Origin: Rhodospirillaceae bacterium
GTDB lineage: Bacteria > Pseudomonadota > Alphaproteobacteria > Thalassobaculales > Thalassobaculaceae
Assembly: GCA_018699735.1 (NCBI GenBank)
Contig: JABIRP010000024.1
Coordinates: forward strand, 1-51,579
Direction: 5' to 3'
Length of the DNA stretch: 51,579 bases
The position numbers and the translations under genes were made by a program. A model generated the notes under the pieces. That model worked only from the letters and a program-made list of their open reading frames with translations. It had not been told where the DNA came from and searched no databases. Shown piece after piece: positions 30,746 through 39,509 of the stretch (its first letter is position 1; each line of letters starts with the position of its first letter).

Positions 30746-31815
30746 TTGCGGGATCCGACTACCTTCTCCCATTCACCGATATACCACTCGCAATACTGCC
30801 GGTAGCCCTTTTCAAGCGGCCATTTCGGATGGAAGCCGAGCATCTCGTTTGCCCGATCCATCGACAAGGTGCCGCGGATCGGTCGATCGTTTGAGCGGTC
30901 GCGAATCTCCAAATTCACATCGGGCACGAATTCTTTGACGATCTCAGCCAACTCACCGATCGTTCGGGCATTGCCGAATGTCAGATTGAACGTGGCCGAT
31001 ACCTCGCGACCGCCGAATAGACCAACCGTCCGGACCATGCCTTCGACCAAATCGTCGATATAGGTGAAGTCCAACCGTCCGTCTCCGCCGCCATCGAGAT
31101 AAAGCGTCTTGCCGGCCAATGCATTCTCGATGAAAGCCTGGCTCACCCGGCGACTGACGCAGCGTTCGCCGTAGAGCGCGCTTGGCCGGACAATGGAGAC
31201 CCCAAGACCGTGCTGGTGGCAGTAGGTCCGCAAAAGGCGCTCGCCCATATACTTGGCGTTGGCGTAAATACCGCGCGGCCTTGGCCGGGTTGTCTCATCC
31301 ACAGTCGGCGTTTCGAAATCGCCATAGACCGTGGAGGAAGACAAAAACATCACGTTGTCGACCTGATCGTGATTCAGGCGGCAAAGCTCCAGCACGTTTC
31401 GGAGCGTCGTGAGTTGCAGATCGAAGCACAACCCGGGATTCTTACGCGCTTCAACCGCGCTGGAGATGGCCGAGAGGTGAACGACCTTGGTTGGTTTGAA
31501 CTCATCGAAAACCTGCGCCAGATCGGAGAACAGACGAGCATCGACGTTGCGCATCTCAACACCCGCATCGCGCATCATATCGAAGCGATCCATCAGAAAA
31601 TGGATGTTGAGCTTGCGTTTCGTTGGGTCACCGCGGTCGTGGTAGGCGTTGTCGACCATGGAGTTCACGACCATGTTGTCGGCGACCATGGTCTCGATAC
31701 CGTTGCGCCGCAGCTCTAGGGACATGTTGTGGCCGATGAAGCCGGCCCCGCCGACTAACATGACCCTTTGGCCTTTCAGCTTGTCGATGACGCTATCGTA
31801 GGGAATGTTGCTCAT
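30742..31815 (-). CDS. NAD-dependent sugar epimerase/dehydratase (extended SDR)
   Basis: This 357-residue extended SDR has the NAD motif GGAGFIG near residue 21, the catalytic Thr/Ser in SSSTVYGD and YxxxK in GIYANAKYMGERL. The Asp-Glu pair that 4,6-dehydratases carry after the Thr (TDEVYG) is replaced by STVYG, so a 4-epimerase-like or other reaction is likelier than dehydration. The C-terminal part (FTYIDDLVEGM, ATFNLTFGNARTIGELAE) is standard for NDP-sugar binding. It probably supplies the nucleotide-sugar precursor of the glycan. The 3' end overlaps the cytidylyltransferase start. Confidence 0.88.
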   Translation of the reverse strand: MSNIPYDSVIDKLKGQRVMLVGGAGFIGHNMSLELRRNGIETMVADNMVVNSMVDNAYHDRGDPTKRKLNIHFLMDRFDMMRDAGVEMRNVDARLFSDLAQVFDEFKPTKVVHLSAISSAVEARKNPGLCFDLQLTTLRNVLELCRLNHDQVDNVMFLSSSTVYGDFETPTVDETTRPRPRGIYANAKYMGERLLRTYCHQHGLGVSIVRPSALYGERCVSRRVSQAFIENALAGKTLYLDGGGDGRLDFTYIDDLVEGMVRTVGLFGGREVSATFNLTFGNARTIGELAEIVKEFVPDVNLEIRDRSNDRPIRGTLSMDRANEMLGFHPKWPLEKGYRQYCEWYIGEWEKVVGSRK

Positions 31816-31848
31816 AAGACTTTTTCTCTTTTGTGGCGGGAGACGCGC

Positions 31849-33009
31849 TTAAGTGCGCTTTGCGGCGCGAACCGCTTGTTTGACAGCATTGCCGATGCGT
31901 TCCGCATCGCCTTCGGCGAGATGGGGCCCGACCGGCAGTGACACGGTCTGGTCGGCGAGCCATTCTGAAACTGGGAACTGGCCGGTCTTGTAACCGTATT
32001 TCTCACGGTAGTAGGTCATCAAGGGCACTGCACCTGGATAGTGCACCGAGGTGCCAATGCCTTGCGCGTTCAATTCCGCGACAACGGTATCTCGGTCGAC
32101 CGAGCCGTCTTCTGGCATAACCGCGTTCAGGCAATAATAGGTCGCCTGCGCCTTGCCCCGGGTCGACTCGAACACGGTGACCTCGTCGATCTCGCTTAAC
32201 ACAGCCTTCAGCGACTTGAAGTTGGCCGCACGCTGCGCTTGAAACCCATCAAGCTTGCTCATCTGCGTCAGACCGACGGCGGCTTCGACCTCATTCATGC
32301 GGTAATTGTAACCAAGCACATTGACGTCATAGATCCCGGGTTTGGCGCGCTGGCCGAGCATCTTGTCATACCCGAAGGCCTTTCGCTGGCGAAGCGTCGC
32401 GGCGAGTTCGTCGTCGTTGGTGGTCATCATGCCACCCTCGATCGTGGTCATGTGTTTGACCGGATAGAATGAGAAACACCCCGTGGCGCCGAAATTACCG
32501 ACCTTGCGGTTCCCGTAGGTCGCATCAAGCGCGATGGCGCAATCCTCGACAACGAAGGCACCAGCCTTGTCCGCTATGGCGTTGATCTCATCCATTTCGC
32601 AGGGCAAACCGAGGAAATGGACGACCGTGACTGCTCGGGTCGCGTCGGTCACCGCATCCGCGATGCCGTCCGGATCGATATTACCGGTGTCCGCCTGGAC
32701 GTCGACAAAGATGGGTTTCGCTTGGCAGTACTCAGCAGCGTGCGCCGTGGCGACATGGGTAAAGGCCGGCACCACGACCTCATCGCCTGGGCCGACATCC
32801 TGGGCGAAAAGCGAGAGATGCAGGCCGGCTGTGCAAGACGACACGCTGATCGCGTGGGCTGAGCCCGCACGTTCGGCAAAGGCGGCCTCAAAGTCGCGGG
32901 TGACTTGGCCGTGCACCAGTTGTGGGCCCTGTAGAACCTTGACCACGGCATCTATTTCGTCCTGGTCCAACATCGGTTTGCCGAAGGGTATCGAGGTACT
33001 GCTCATCAT
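31849..33009 (-). CDS. DegT/DnrJ/EryC1/StrS-family sugar aminotransferase
   Basis: This 386-residue PLP enzyme transfers an amino group, normally from glutamate, to a keto-sugar nucleotide. Seen are GDEVVVPAFTHVATAHA, VVEDCAIALDATY with the pyridine-binding Asp, and the Schiff-base Lys in SFYPVKHMTTIEGG. The C-terminal half has the usual YNYRMNEVEAAVG. LegC, PseC, WbpE and QdtB-type enzymes share this fold and cannot be told apart by eye. Gene order next to an epimerase, a Gfo/Idh dehydrogenase and a WecD-like acetyltransferase suggests amination then N-acylation at one sugar carbon. Gaps of 33-35 bp flank it. Confidence 0.92.
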   Translation of the reverse strand: MMSSTSIPFGKPMLDQDEIDAVVKVLQGPQLVHGQVTRDFEAAFAERAGSAHAISVSSCTAGLHLSLFAQDVGPGDEVVVPAFTHVATAHAAEYCQAKPIFVDVQADTGNIDPDGIADAVTDATRAVTVVHFLGLPCEMDEINAIADKAGAFVVEDCAIALDATYGNRKVGNFGATGCFSFYPVKHMTTIEGGMMTTNDDELAATLRQRKAFGYDKMLGQRAKPGIYDVNVLGYNYRMNEVEAAVGLTQMSKLDGFQAQRAANFKSLKAVLSEIDEVTVFESTRGKAQATYYCLNAVMPEDGSVDRDTVVAELNAQGIGTSVHYPGAVPLMTYYREKYGYKTGQFPVSEWLADQTVSLPVGPHLAEGDAERIGNAVKQAVRAAKRT

Positions 33010-33044
33010 TCCTTGCCTGTGTTCTAATTAGTCACTCAATTTTG

Positions 33045-34049
33045 TCAGATCTGGTAGTTGACCTTGACAGTCCTGCCGCTCTGGACGGACTCCCACGCGG
33101 CAAAACAAATATCCATTACCCGAAAGATGTCCCGGGCTCCAACCAGGGGTTCTCGACCCTCGCGAATTGCGTCAATGAAGCCCGGTAACAAATCGCCCTT
33201 TCTTATACCGGGATAGGGCGTTGTCACAACATGCTCGTTTGCCGCATCGTCGCCATCGAAGAGCTTGGCGTTGGGAGTATCGTTTACGAAGGTCTTCTTC
33301 GTTCCGTACACATTCAAGGCATGTAGCTGGGTGCGTTGCGGACCGAGGATCGACATATTCTTGGCGATAGCACCACCGTCGAACCGCAACAGATTGATGA
33401 TTGTGTCGGGATACTTGTACTGGGTTCCAGCGGTAAGGATCTGATTGCCCATGCCGGTAACCTCAACCACCTCCTGGCCGATCAGCCAACGCATCAGATC
33501 GATCAAATGGATGCCGCCGCCATAAGTGACGCAGTAGAAATCCATTTTGCCGCGCCAACCCTCGGTCAATTTCCAGAGGATCTGGTGAATATAATCACCT
33601 TCCATGGCGACGATATCGCCGAAGTCGCCGGCGTCGATCCAGCCTTTGAGTTCCTTAAAGCGTGCCGAGTGGCGCAGGATCAGGTTCGAGGTGATGAACT
33701 TGCCGCTGTCCTGTTGCGCTCGGAGCAAGCGCTCCGCGTCACCGCGATTGAGCGCCACTGGCTTTTCGACCATCACATGCTTTCCGTTCTCGAAAGCAGA
33801 GATGGCTTGTTCGACATGATGATCATCGTAGGAGCAAATCGAAACGATATCGATGTCCGGGTTCTCAGTGATTGCTTTGTAGTCGGTATGCCGGCTTGAG
33901 ATGCCCTGGCGATCGGCGACCTCGGTCAATTGCCCGGGGTCGATATCGCAAAGGGCTACGACCTCGACACCCTCGATCTCGTTGTAGGAAATCGCGTGCT
34001 GTTCGCCGACCCCAAGTCCAATGACACCAACTTTGAGAGGTTTGCTCAT
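33045..34049 (-). CDS. Gfo/Idh/MocA-family oxidoreductase
   Basis: This 334-residue NAD(P)-dependent dehydrogenase has the Rossmann motif GVIGLGVGEQH at the N-terminus and the family signature HVMVEKPVALNRGDAERLL with the catalytic-region Lys (EKP). The C-terminal half is the alpha/beta oxidoreductase domain (YGGGIHLIDLMRWLIGQEV, with His and Asp in the usual active site). It probably oxidises a sugar hydroxyl to a ketone, giving the aminotransferase its substrate. The start overlaps the acetyltransferase stop (ATGA). A second, distant family member is at 47738-48799. Confidence 0.92.
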   Translation of the reverse strand: MSKPLKVGVIGLGVGEQHAISYNEIEGVEVVALCDIDPGQLTEVADRQGISSRHTDYKAITENPDIDIVSICSYDDHHVEQAISAFENGKHVMVEKPVALNRGDAERLLRAQQDSGKFITSNLILRHSARFKELKGWIDAGDFGDIVAMEGDYIHQILWKLTEGWRGKMDFYCVTYGGGIHLIDLMRWLIGQEVVEVTGMGNQILTAGTQYKYPDTIINLLRFDGGAIAKNMSILGPQRTQLHALNVYGTKKTFVNDTPNAKLFDGDDAANEHVVTTPYPGIRKGDLLPGFIDAIREGREPLVGARDIFRVMDICFAAWESVQSGRTVKVNYQI

Positions 34050-34771
34050 CGCGAGATGGCCTTTGCCGAAAGATGAAACGTCGATTGCCTGGATACCATC
34101 TGGAATCCCTCAGATTCATAGAGTGCCAAGGATGCCTCGTTGCTCGCTTGGGTGCCGACGCGCATCGTGGTCGCGCGGCCTATATAATGCCTGAGAGCGG
34201 CGCGCACCAGATCGCGGCCAACACCGCGTCGTTGAGCGTTTGGGGCCGTTGCGATCAGATCTATCACCGCGACCTCGTCACGTAACAAACAAAGGTTAAA
34301 GCCCGCAACCACTTGGTCTCTCTCGGCAACAAAACAGGTATCGGCGCGTCCGGCTAAATCGTTTCTTGTCCAAGCCGCTTTGATGTCGGCGGCGACATGT
34401 TTGGTCATAGGATCGGCATGGTAGCGGTCGTGTGAAAAGGCGTGTTGGGCGATCTCAGCGCACCCGTCAATGTCGGTTTCCTTTGCCATCCGAACCGGCT
34501 CGCTCGGGCCCGGGGCGGGGTGGTTGAGATCGCGCTGATAGGTGATCAGGCGCTCGACCAAACGAAATCCGGTGTCGGAAAAAACACCGGCCTTCGTCTC
34601 ATCCACTCGGGCGATGACCAATACGGCGGCTTCGGCGACGGCCCATTCCTCAAGACTTCGCAGCAGGGTTGCGTCGGGCGAAGGGTCCAACAACCGATAC
34701 ACCGGACCACCGAGAAAGCCTTCGTCAAACGGTTGGCGGTCGAGATTAGAAAGGTCAAATTCGCCAGTCAA
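34046..34771 (-). CDS. GNAT acetyltransferase, WecD/RffC-like
   Basis: This 241-residue protein has an N-terminal accessory half (CLDPSPDATLL-type region, residues about 20-90) and a C-terminal GNAT domain (about 95-235). The latter has AFSHDRYHADP, VIDLIATAPNAQRRGVGRDLV with the acetyl-CoA R/Q-x-x-G-x-G/A loop, and RVGTQASNEASLALYESEGF. This two-part plan is that of TDP-fucosamine acetyltransferase WecD. It likely acetylates the amine placed by the DegT enzyme. The start is TTG at 34771, overlapping the stop of the asparagine-synthetase-like gene as TTGA. Confidence 0.85.
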   Translation of the reverse strand: MTGEFDLSNLDRQPFDEGFLGGPVYRLLDPSPDATLLRSLEEWAVAEAAVLVIARVDETKAGVFSDTGFRLVERLITYQRDLNHPAPGPSEPVRMAKETDIDGCAEIAQHAFSHDRYHADPMTKHVAADIKAAWTRNDLAGRADTCFVAERDQVVAGFNLCLLRDEVAVIDLIATAPNAQRRGVGRDLVRAALRHYIGRATTMRVGTQASNEASLALYESEGFQMVSRQSTFHLSAKAISR

Positions 34772-36618
34772 ACCGCCTCCATTTCCGATAACCAGACTTC
34801 GAGGTTCAGGAGCTGCCAGAAGAACATCATGTGGTTCTCACGTGCGGCACCGGAGCGTACGATCCGGGTATGCTCGTCCAAGAGAGTGTCGACGGCGTCC
34901 AAGTCATAGATGCCTCGTTCTCGGAAAGCACGGGACGCAAGTGTGTCACGCAGCGCCTCGTAGTTAGGGCCGCCGGAGAACCAGACATGCGCAGGTGCGT
35001 TCCAGCCGGTCTTGGCAATTCGATTTCGAGTTTCGTCCGGCAGAATGCCGTCCATGGCCTCGCGCAGCAACCGCTTGGTGACCCCGTCTCGAATTTTCAT
35101 GTCGCCCGGCACTCGAAACATGAACTCGATCAAGCGGTAATCGAGAAACGGATCGCAATTGATCATGCCAAACGCCTGGGTTTGCCGGTCTTCGGCCCGC
35201 AAGCAGCATGGGGTCGTCTCGCGGCGCAGGTCTTGATAGGTCCGGTTGCGCATCCAGCTCTTGAACGGATGATCGAAAATGACCTCGAAACTTGCGAGAT
35301 CGTAGAAGTCGCGGTTGATTGCCGGGTAATAGCGCGTCATGCGATCCATGTCGGGGCGAACGATACCTGGCTTGTCTGGGTCGGTTACGTGATCCATCAC
35401 CGAGAAGGCGACATCGCGGAATTTCGTGTGGATGGGGTGATCGTGGTGTTGGACCCAGGCCACTATTTCACCTTCCAACTCCGGTAAGCGGCCGGCCTGG
35501 CGGAGGTCAGCGAAGTGATAGAAAAAATACTCGTACTCACCGGCGTTGAGCTCATCGCCGCCGAGGCCGCCAAATAAGGCATCGAACCCCATCTCGCTCA
35601 CCTGACCGGCCAACAGATAGTGTGAGAGCCAGGTCGCGGTGGCGACGGGTTCGTCATTGGCTTGGATCATGCCCGATAGCGTCGCCATCAAGTCGAACTC
35701 ATCGACCCGGATCGGGTGCCACTCCTCGGCCACGTCATCAAGAATTGTGGCGATTTCATCGCGCTCGTCGAAGGTGCTGTCGGAATAGACGGAAGAGAAC
35801 GCGTGCTGCTTTTTGCCGCTGACGCGGACTGCGGACGAAATGACGGACGAGCTGTCCATGCCGCCGGACAGCGTGAAGGCCGGGTTCTTGAAGGCGCGAT
35901 GCCGCCGGGCGACTGCGTCGACCAGTAAATCCCGGTACTGTTCCGCCAAGACCTCTCGCGGTTCCTCAAAGAGCGGCAAATCCTCAAGGTCCCAGTATTT
36001 TTCCAAACGAACTCCCGAAGCATCGGCCCGCAGGATAGAGCCGGCGGGAAGTTGGCTCACACCTTCGTAGGGCGAGTCCTCTGGTCGGTTGTCGAAGAAG
36101 CGATAATGCGCCCCGGCGAAAAGCGCCGCAAAACGTCGGTTGACCTCGGGACGGACCCCTGGCGCGGCACGCAATGCGCTTGCACGCGACCCAAATGCGA
36201 GCACATCTTTTCCCTGGGCGTAGTAGACGGGGCGTGCGCCAACCCGGTCGCGACCGAGCCAGAGTGTTTCGGTGATCTTGTCGTATAACGCGATCGCCGC
36301 ATCACAATTCAGACGGCGCATGGTCTCTTCAAATCCATGCTCTCGATAGAGTGCTGCCACGATGTTGGCAGTCCCAGTCGTGGCCCCCGTTTTCAGTTCG
36401 TCATCATTGAAGATGTGTCCATCAACGGCGATCAACAATGTGTCGTCCTGCAGCGTGCCGTTCTCGTCGTCGCCATGCCATGAGATCGCGCAACCGAGGA
36501 GCTTCAGTTTCCGCGACGACCAAATTTGAGCCGCATGCATGCGGCTTGCGAGCTCTGGCAACAGGTGGTTCGCAGCGTCGCGTTCGGTGAAGGATACGAC
36601 CCCAACTAGGCGTGACAT
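34768..36618 (-). CDS. Asparagine-synthetase homologue lacking the glutaminase Cys (beta-lactam-synthetase-like)
   Basis: This 616-residue protein has an N-terminal Ntn/GATase-2-like domain (about 1-200) and a C-terminal adenylating synthetase domain with the PP-loop FTLSGGMDSSS. The N-terminus reads MSRLVGVV, where true AsnB reads MCGI. The nucleophile Cys2 is Ser and the NGE-x-YN glutamine-binding motif has become VDGHIFN. The ATG is firmly placed, because GGAG lies just upstream and the preceding frame closes. Glutamine hydrolysis is therefore not expected. Beta-lactam synthetase and carbapenam synthetase are known AsnB relatives that lost this Cys and form amide bonds intramolecularly. 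An amide ligase using free ammonia or another amine is the likely role. Substrate is unknown. Confidence 0.9.
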   Translation of the reverse strand: MSRLVGVVSFTERDAANHLLPELASRMHAAQIWSSRKLKLLGCAISWHGDDENGTLQDDTLLIAVDGHIFNDDELKTGATTGTANIVAALYREHGFEETMRRLNCDAAIALYDKITETLWLGRDRVGARPVYYAQGKDVLAFGSRASALRAAPGVRPEVNRRFAALFAGAHYRFFDNRPEDSPYEGVSQLPAGSILRADASGVRLEKYWDLEDLPLFEEPREVLAEQYRDLLVDAVARRHRAFKNPAFTLSGGMDSSSVISSAVRVSGKKQHAFSSVYSDSTFDERDEIATILDDVAEEWHPIRVDEFDLMATLSGMIQANDEPVATATWLSHYLLAGQVSEMGFDALFGGLGGDELNAGEYEYFFYHFADLRQAGRLPELEGEIVAWVQHHDHPIHTKFRDVAFSVMDHVTDPDKPGIVRPDMDRMTRYYPAINRDFYDLASFEVIFDHPFKSWMRNRTYQDLRRETTPCCLRAEDRQTQAFGMINCDPFLDYRLIEFMFRVPGDMKIRDGVTKRLLREAMDGILPDETRNRIAKTGWNAPAHVWFSGGPNYEALRDTLASRAFRERGIYDLDAVDTLLDEHTRIVRSGAARENHMMFFWQLLNLEVWLSEMEAV

Positions 36619-36640
36619 GGCGGCTCCGAGACGTCTTGAA

Positions 36641-37333
36641 TCAAGCCTTCCGGTCGGCGACCAGGAAGGACCAATAATGCAGATAATCGATCGACTTATA
36701 GGGCTCGCCGCCGGTGTGTTCGTCGGTCACGAGGCGCGAGTTGAAGCCATGATCGACGATGAAAGCCCGAACCTCGTCTAAGTCATAGTGATTGACGTGA
36801 ACGCTAAGATCGGCCCCTTCGTCAAGGTGTCGGTCGGGGAGATATTGATATTGCCCGCCATGCTTCATCGACTCGCGCAGAATTACCGACTTACGCGCCA
36901 TTTTCAGAAAGCGTTCCAGCGGTCGGTGATAGTTGTCGATGTGGCTCAAAACATTGATGCAGATGACGTGATCGACCTCGCCGTCTATATCGTCAAACGT
37001 GGCGTGGAGCAGACGCTCCGATGGCAAACCGAATTTGGGCAGGATCTCACGACCCATTTCGATGAAGCTGGCAGTGGCATCGACGCCCCAATACTCAACA
37101 TCGATCCCGCGTTTAACCAGAGAATGATAAAAAATGCCGCTGCCGCAGCCGGCGTCCAGAACCGTATCTCCCGGTTTGACCCGCTCGGCCAGCAAGTCCG
37201 CTGCTTGAGAATGGGCGGTCATCTCTTCTTCCTGACCCAGGGTCCGCCGCCGGTAGAGCTCGTGCACGTCGCTCGCATGCTCCCAGGTCCAGTACGTGTC
37301 CCGAGCATCGGTGCGGATCGGACATCCGGTCAT
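36641..37333 (-). CDS. Class I SAM-dependent methyltransferase (1 of 3)
   Basis: This 230-residue protein starts at ATG 37333, which overlaps the previous stop as ATGA. A longer frame to 37387 is not favoured. Motif I is VLDAGCGSGIFYHSL, motif II follows with YWGVDATASFIEMG, and motif IV/V is VDHVICINVLSHIDNYHRP. The N-terminus has TYWTWEHASDVHELY. The methyl acceptor is unknown, but the setting of amidotransferase plus two further methyltransferases suggests a sugar amine or amidine group. Confidence 0.85.
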   Translation of the reverse strand: MTGCPIRTDARDTYWTWEHASDVHELYRRRTLGQEEEMTAHSQAADLLAERVKPGDTVLDAGCGSGIFYHSLVKRGIDVEYWGVDATASFIEMGREILPKFGLPSERLLHATFDDIDGEVDHVICINVLSHIDNYHRPLERFLKMARKSVILRESMKHGGQYQYLPDRHLDEGADLSVHVNHYDLDEVRAFIVDHGFNSRLVTDEHTGGEPYKSIDYLHYWSFLVADRKA

Positions 37334-38265
37334 TTTGGCCTCTTGGCGGAAATAATGAAGGCTGATGCCATGAAGTGGCCGCGCCAATCCTCAGGATCGC
37401 TTTCCATGGCGACGCTGGATTTGATGAACAGATCCGGTGCTTTGCCGCCAAACATCGGTGGCAAGCTGTGGAAGTGGTAGAACAGCACGCGGACATCGAC
37501 CAATCCGGCCGCTTCGAATTGGGATTTTAGGACAATCGGATTATGGGTGCGCGAAACCACTTCGTCATACCCCGGCTCCCCGTCCTTGCCCTTGCGGATT
37601 GGCGGGATGTCGGTCCGGAACATGCCTTCCAATTCGCCTAACGCATCGTCAAGTGCCGCTGTTTCACCGCCGGCCTGGCCGCGAAGGGCCGCCGTATCGA
37701 TCAGCTCATTCATGAAAAATTCATGGCTGTAGCGGTTCATTGTGAAGAGCGAGAACAACCCGTTGCGGGCCTCGGCCAGAACCAAACCACCCGGGCACAC
37801 CGAATCCCGCAAATTGGCGATTAGGGTCTCATCGGCTGCCGCTGGGATATGCGGTGTGACACCAAAAGACAGGGCTGCATCGTAGCCGTCCTCCGGGGAA
37901 AGTCCTGCGCGCCGATGGTCGTCTGCTTCCAAAGCATTGCCGAGCCAGACTTTGGCATCGTCCAGACCGTTCTCGCGGTAGGTCCGTTTGGCGACCTCGA
38001 TCATCTCAGGCGTCAGGTCGAAGCCATGCAATTCCAGATCGAGCTCGAACAACTCGCGCAGCATTGAGGCCGGCCCGCAGCCGGCATCCAACACCATCCG
38101 GGCTCCAACAGCGGTTAGCTCGCGCTTGACGATGTCGATTTGCACCGGCGGATAGGGGGCACCCTCACCGTAGTAATCACGGTGATAGCTTTCGCCCCAG
38201 GTCGAGTAGCACTGTCGAACCGCCTCCAGCGTGCGTTCGGTTTGATTTTGGTCGTCCTGGCTCAT
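37330..38265 (-). CDS. Class I SAM-dependent methyltransferase (2 of 3)
   Basis: This 311-residue protein has SAM motif I MVLDAGCGPASMLREL near residue 60, motif II LHGFDLTPEMIEVA, and motif IV GYDAALSFGVTPHI. An N-terminal helix (VRQCYSTWGESYHRDY) and a long C-terminal region with RNGLFSLFTMNRYSHEFFMNEL follow the usual sugar/small-molecule methyltransferase plan. It is flanked by two other methyltransferases with overlapping or nine-base junctions, so the three are made together and may act in series on the same sugar. Confidence 0.86.
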   Translation of the reverse strand: MSQDDQNQTERTLEAVRQCYSTWGESYHRDYYGEGAPYPPVQIDIVKRELTAVGARMVLDAGCGPASMLRELFELDLELHGFDLTPEMIEVAKRTYRENGLDDAKVWLGNALEADDHRRAGLSPEDGYDAALSFGVTPHIPAAADETLIANLRDSVCPGGLVLAEARNGLFSLFTMNRYSHEFFMNELIDTAALRGQAGGETAALDDALGELEGMFRTDIPPIRKGKDGEPGYDEVVSRTHNPIVLKSQFEAAGLVDVRVLFYHFHSLPPMFGGKAPDLFIKSSVAMESDPEDWRGHFMASAFIISAKRPK

Positions 38266-38274
38266 TCGGTTCTC

Positions 38275-39126
38275 TTATTGCTGATCCGGCGCCGCCTCAA
38301 GGAAGGCGCGCAGGGTAAATTTCGTGCTCGGCTCGCGAATTCTCTCCAGGCTCAATACCCGAAACCCGGCGGCGACCGCCAGCAGTGCCAGAGAGGCGAG
38401 GCTGAAGACGTGATGATGTTCGATAAAAAACTCTTCGCGCCCCGGCCCATCATCGGCGGCACCCTCGCCATCCGGTAGTTCGACATAAACCACTCCATCG
38501 GGCGCAAGACAGCTATGTGTCCGCCTCAGCATGTCGATTGGGTCGACGACGTGTTCCAGCACCTTATTGAAGCTGACCAGATCATGGCGGCCGAGCGAGC
38601 CGGGCTCTGCTTCCAGGAAGTCGGCCGTGATCGCCTCGACGCCTGCAACCGAACGGGCATGTTCGGCAGCTCGTTGATCCGGGTCGAGCGCGGTGCAGCG
38701 CCATCCGGTCAACCGCATCGCATAGGGGAAGACAGCCAGGCCCGAGCCGACGTCAAGACAACTCGGCGCCTCTTTCCCGTCCCAGGCAGAATGCGTGGAC
38801 CGAAAGGCCTCTATGCAGGCAACCCGCCCGGTGTTGTCGGAGCGCTCTGACGGTAGACCGATAATTTTCTCGAATGTCCGGCGGATGCCGTCGGCGTCGG
38901 AATATGTGGCGTCAACATAAGCGCCGTCATAGAGCGCCGAGAGGTCCATGTCGCTGTTCGAGGAGAAATGTCCGCATCGCTCGCAGACCCGATAAAAACG
39001 TTGGTACGGGGTCTCGCCGAAATCGAATTTCGTCTCTCCCTCTGGCGGCGTGTCATAAACAAACGAAGGCGCTAGATCGGAAGATCCACAGATCGGGCAG
39101 GCATCGAAGCGAACGATCAAGCTCAT
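38275..39126 (-). CDS. Methyltransferase with N-terminal zinc-ribbon-like motif (3 of 3)
   Basis: This 283-residue protein opens with a CPxC...CxxC pair (residues about 10-13 and 49-52, DACPICGSS and YRVCERCGHFSS), a zinc-binding element seen in sugar C-methyltransferases and related enzymes. The SAM domain follows (CLDVGSGLAVFPYAMRL, CTALDPDQRAAEHA, VSFNKVLEHVVDP). The later HHHVFSLASLALLAVAAGF is usual for glycan methyltransferases. It overlaps the next gene start as ATGA. Confidence 0.86.
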   Translation of the reverse strand: MSLIVRFDACPICGSSDLAPSFVYDTPPEGETKFDFGETPYQRFYRVCERCGHFSSNSDMDLSALYDGAYVDATYSDADGIRRTFEKIIGLPSERSDNTGRVACIEAFRSTHSAWDGKEAPSCLDVGSGLAVFPYAMRLTGWRCTALDPDQRAAEHARSVAGVEAITADFLEAEPGSLGRHDLVSFNKVLEHVVDPIDMLRRTHSCLAPDGVVYVELPDGEGAADDGPGREEFFIEHHHVFSLASLALLAVAAGFRVLSLERIREPSTKFTLRAFLEAAPDQQ

Positions 39127-39509
39127 TCGGCGCTCTCAACCGCAGCCCGCAACCTATCGAGCGACGCGGTGTCGTCCATCCAGGTGACGATGTCGAGTTT
39201 CTCGACGTCTAAGTATCGCTGAAAGCTGTCCTCGTGGCCGCGCTCGACGACCAAAATGAAATATCGTCCGGTTGCCGGGTTGCGGGTGAGGGCGGTGCGC
39301 AGATTGAACCCCTCCAACCGGCCGTTAAGTGATGGGCTCGCATAGTAGCCCCAGTCCTTGCGGGCGAAGTCGTACTCGGCACCACTTTCGGTCACGAACG
39401 TCACTTGCTCATCGGCGGTCAAATGCAGGTTGCCTTGATCCTTGATGATGATATCGCCGTGCTCTCCGACAGTGAACTCGCGGGGCGGATCCTTGCGGTC
39501 GAATTTCAT
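39123..39509 (-). CDS. Small conserved protein next to the N-acetyl-sugar amidotransferase
   Basis: This 128-residue protein starts at ATG 39509, which overlaps the amidotransferase stop (ATGA). A 14-residue upstream extension is not favoured. It contains REFTVGEHGDIIIKDQGNLHL, then DEQVTFVTESGAEYDFARKDWGYYASPSLNGRL and GRYFILVVERG. The compact beta-rich pattern with the conserved KDWGxYxxPSLNxRL core is one I associate with amidotransferase-containing glycan loci, but no function is assigned. Overlaps with both neighbours suggest a dedicated partner, perhaps a subunit of the amidotransferase. Confidence 0.78.
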   Translation of the reverse strand: MKFDRKDPPREFTVGEHGDIIIKDQGNLHLTADEQVTFVTESGAEYDFARKDWGYYASPSLNGRLEGFNLRTALTRNPATGRYFILVVERGHEDSFQRYLDVEKLDIVTWMDDTASLDRLRAAVESAE

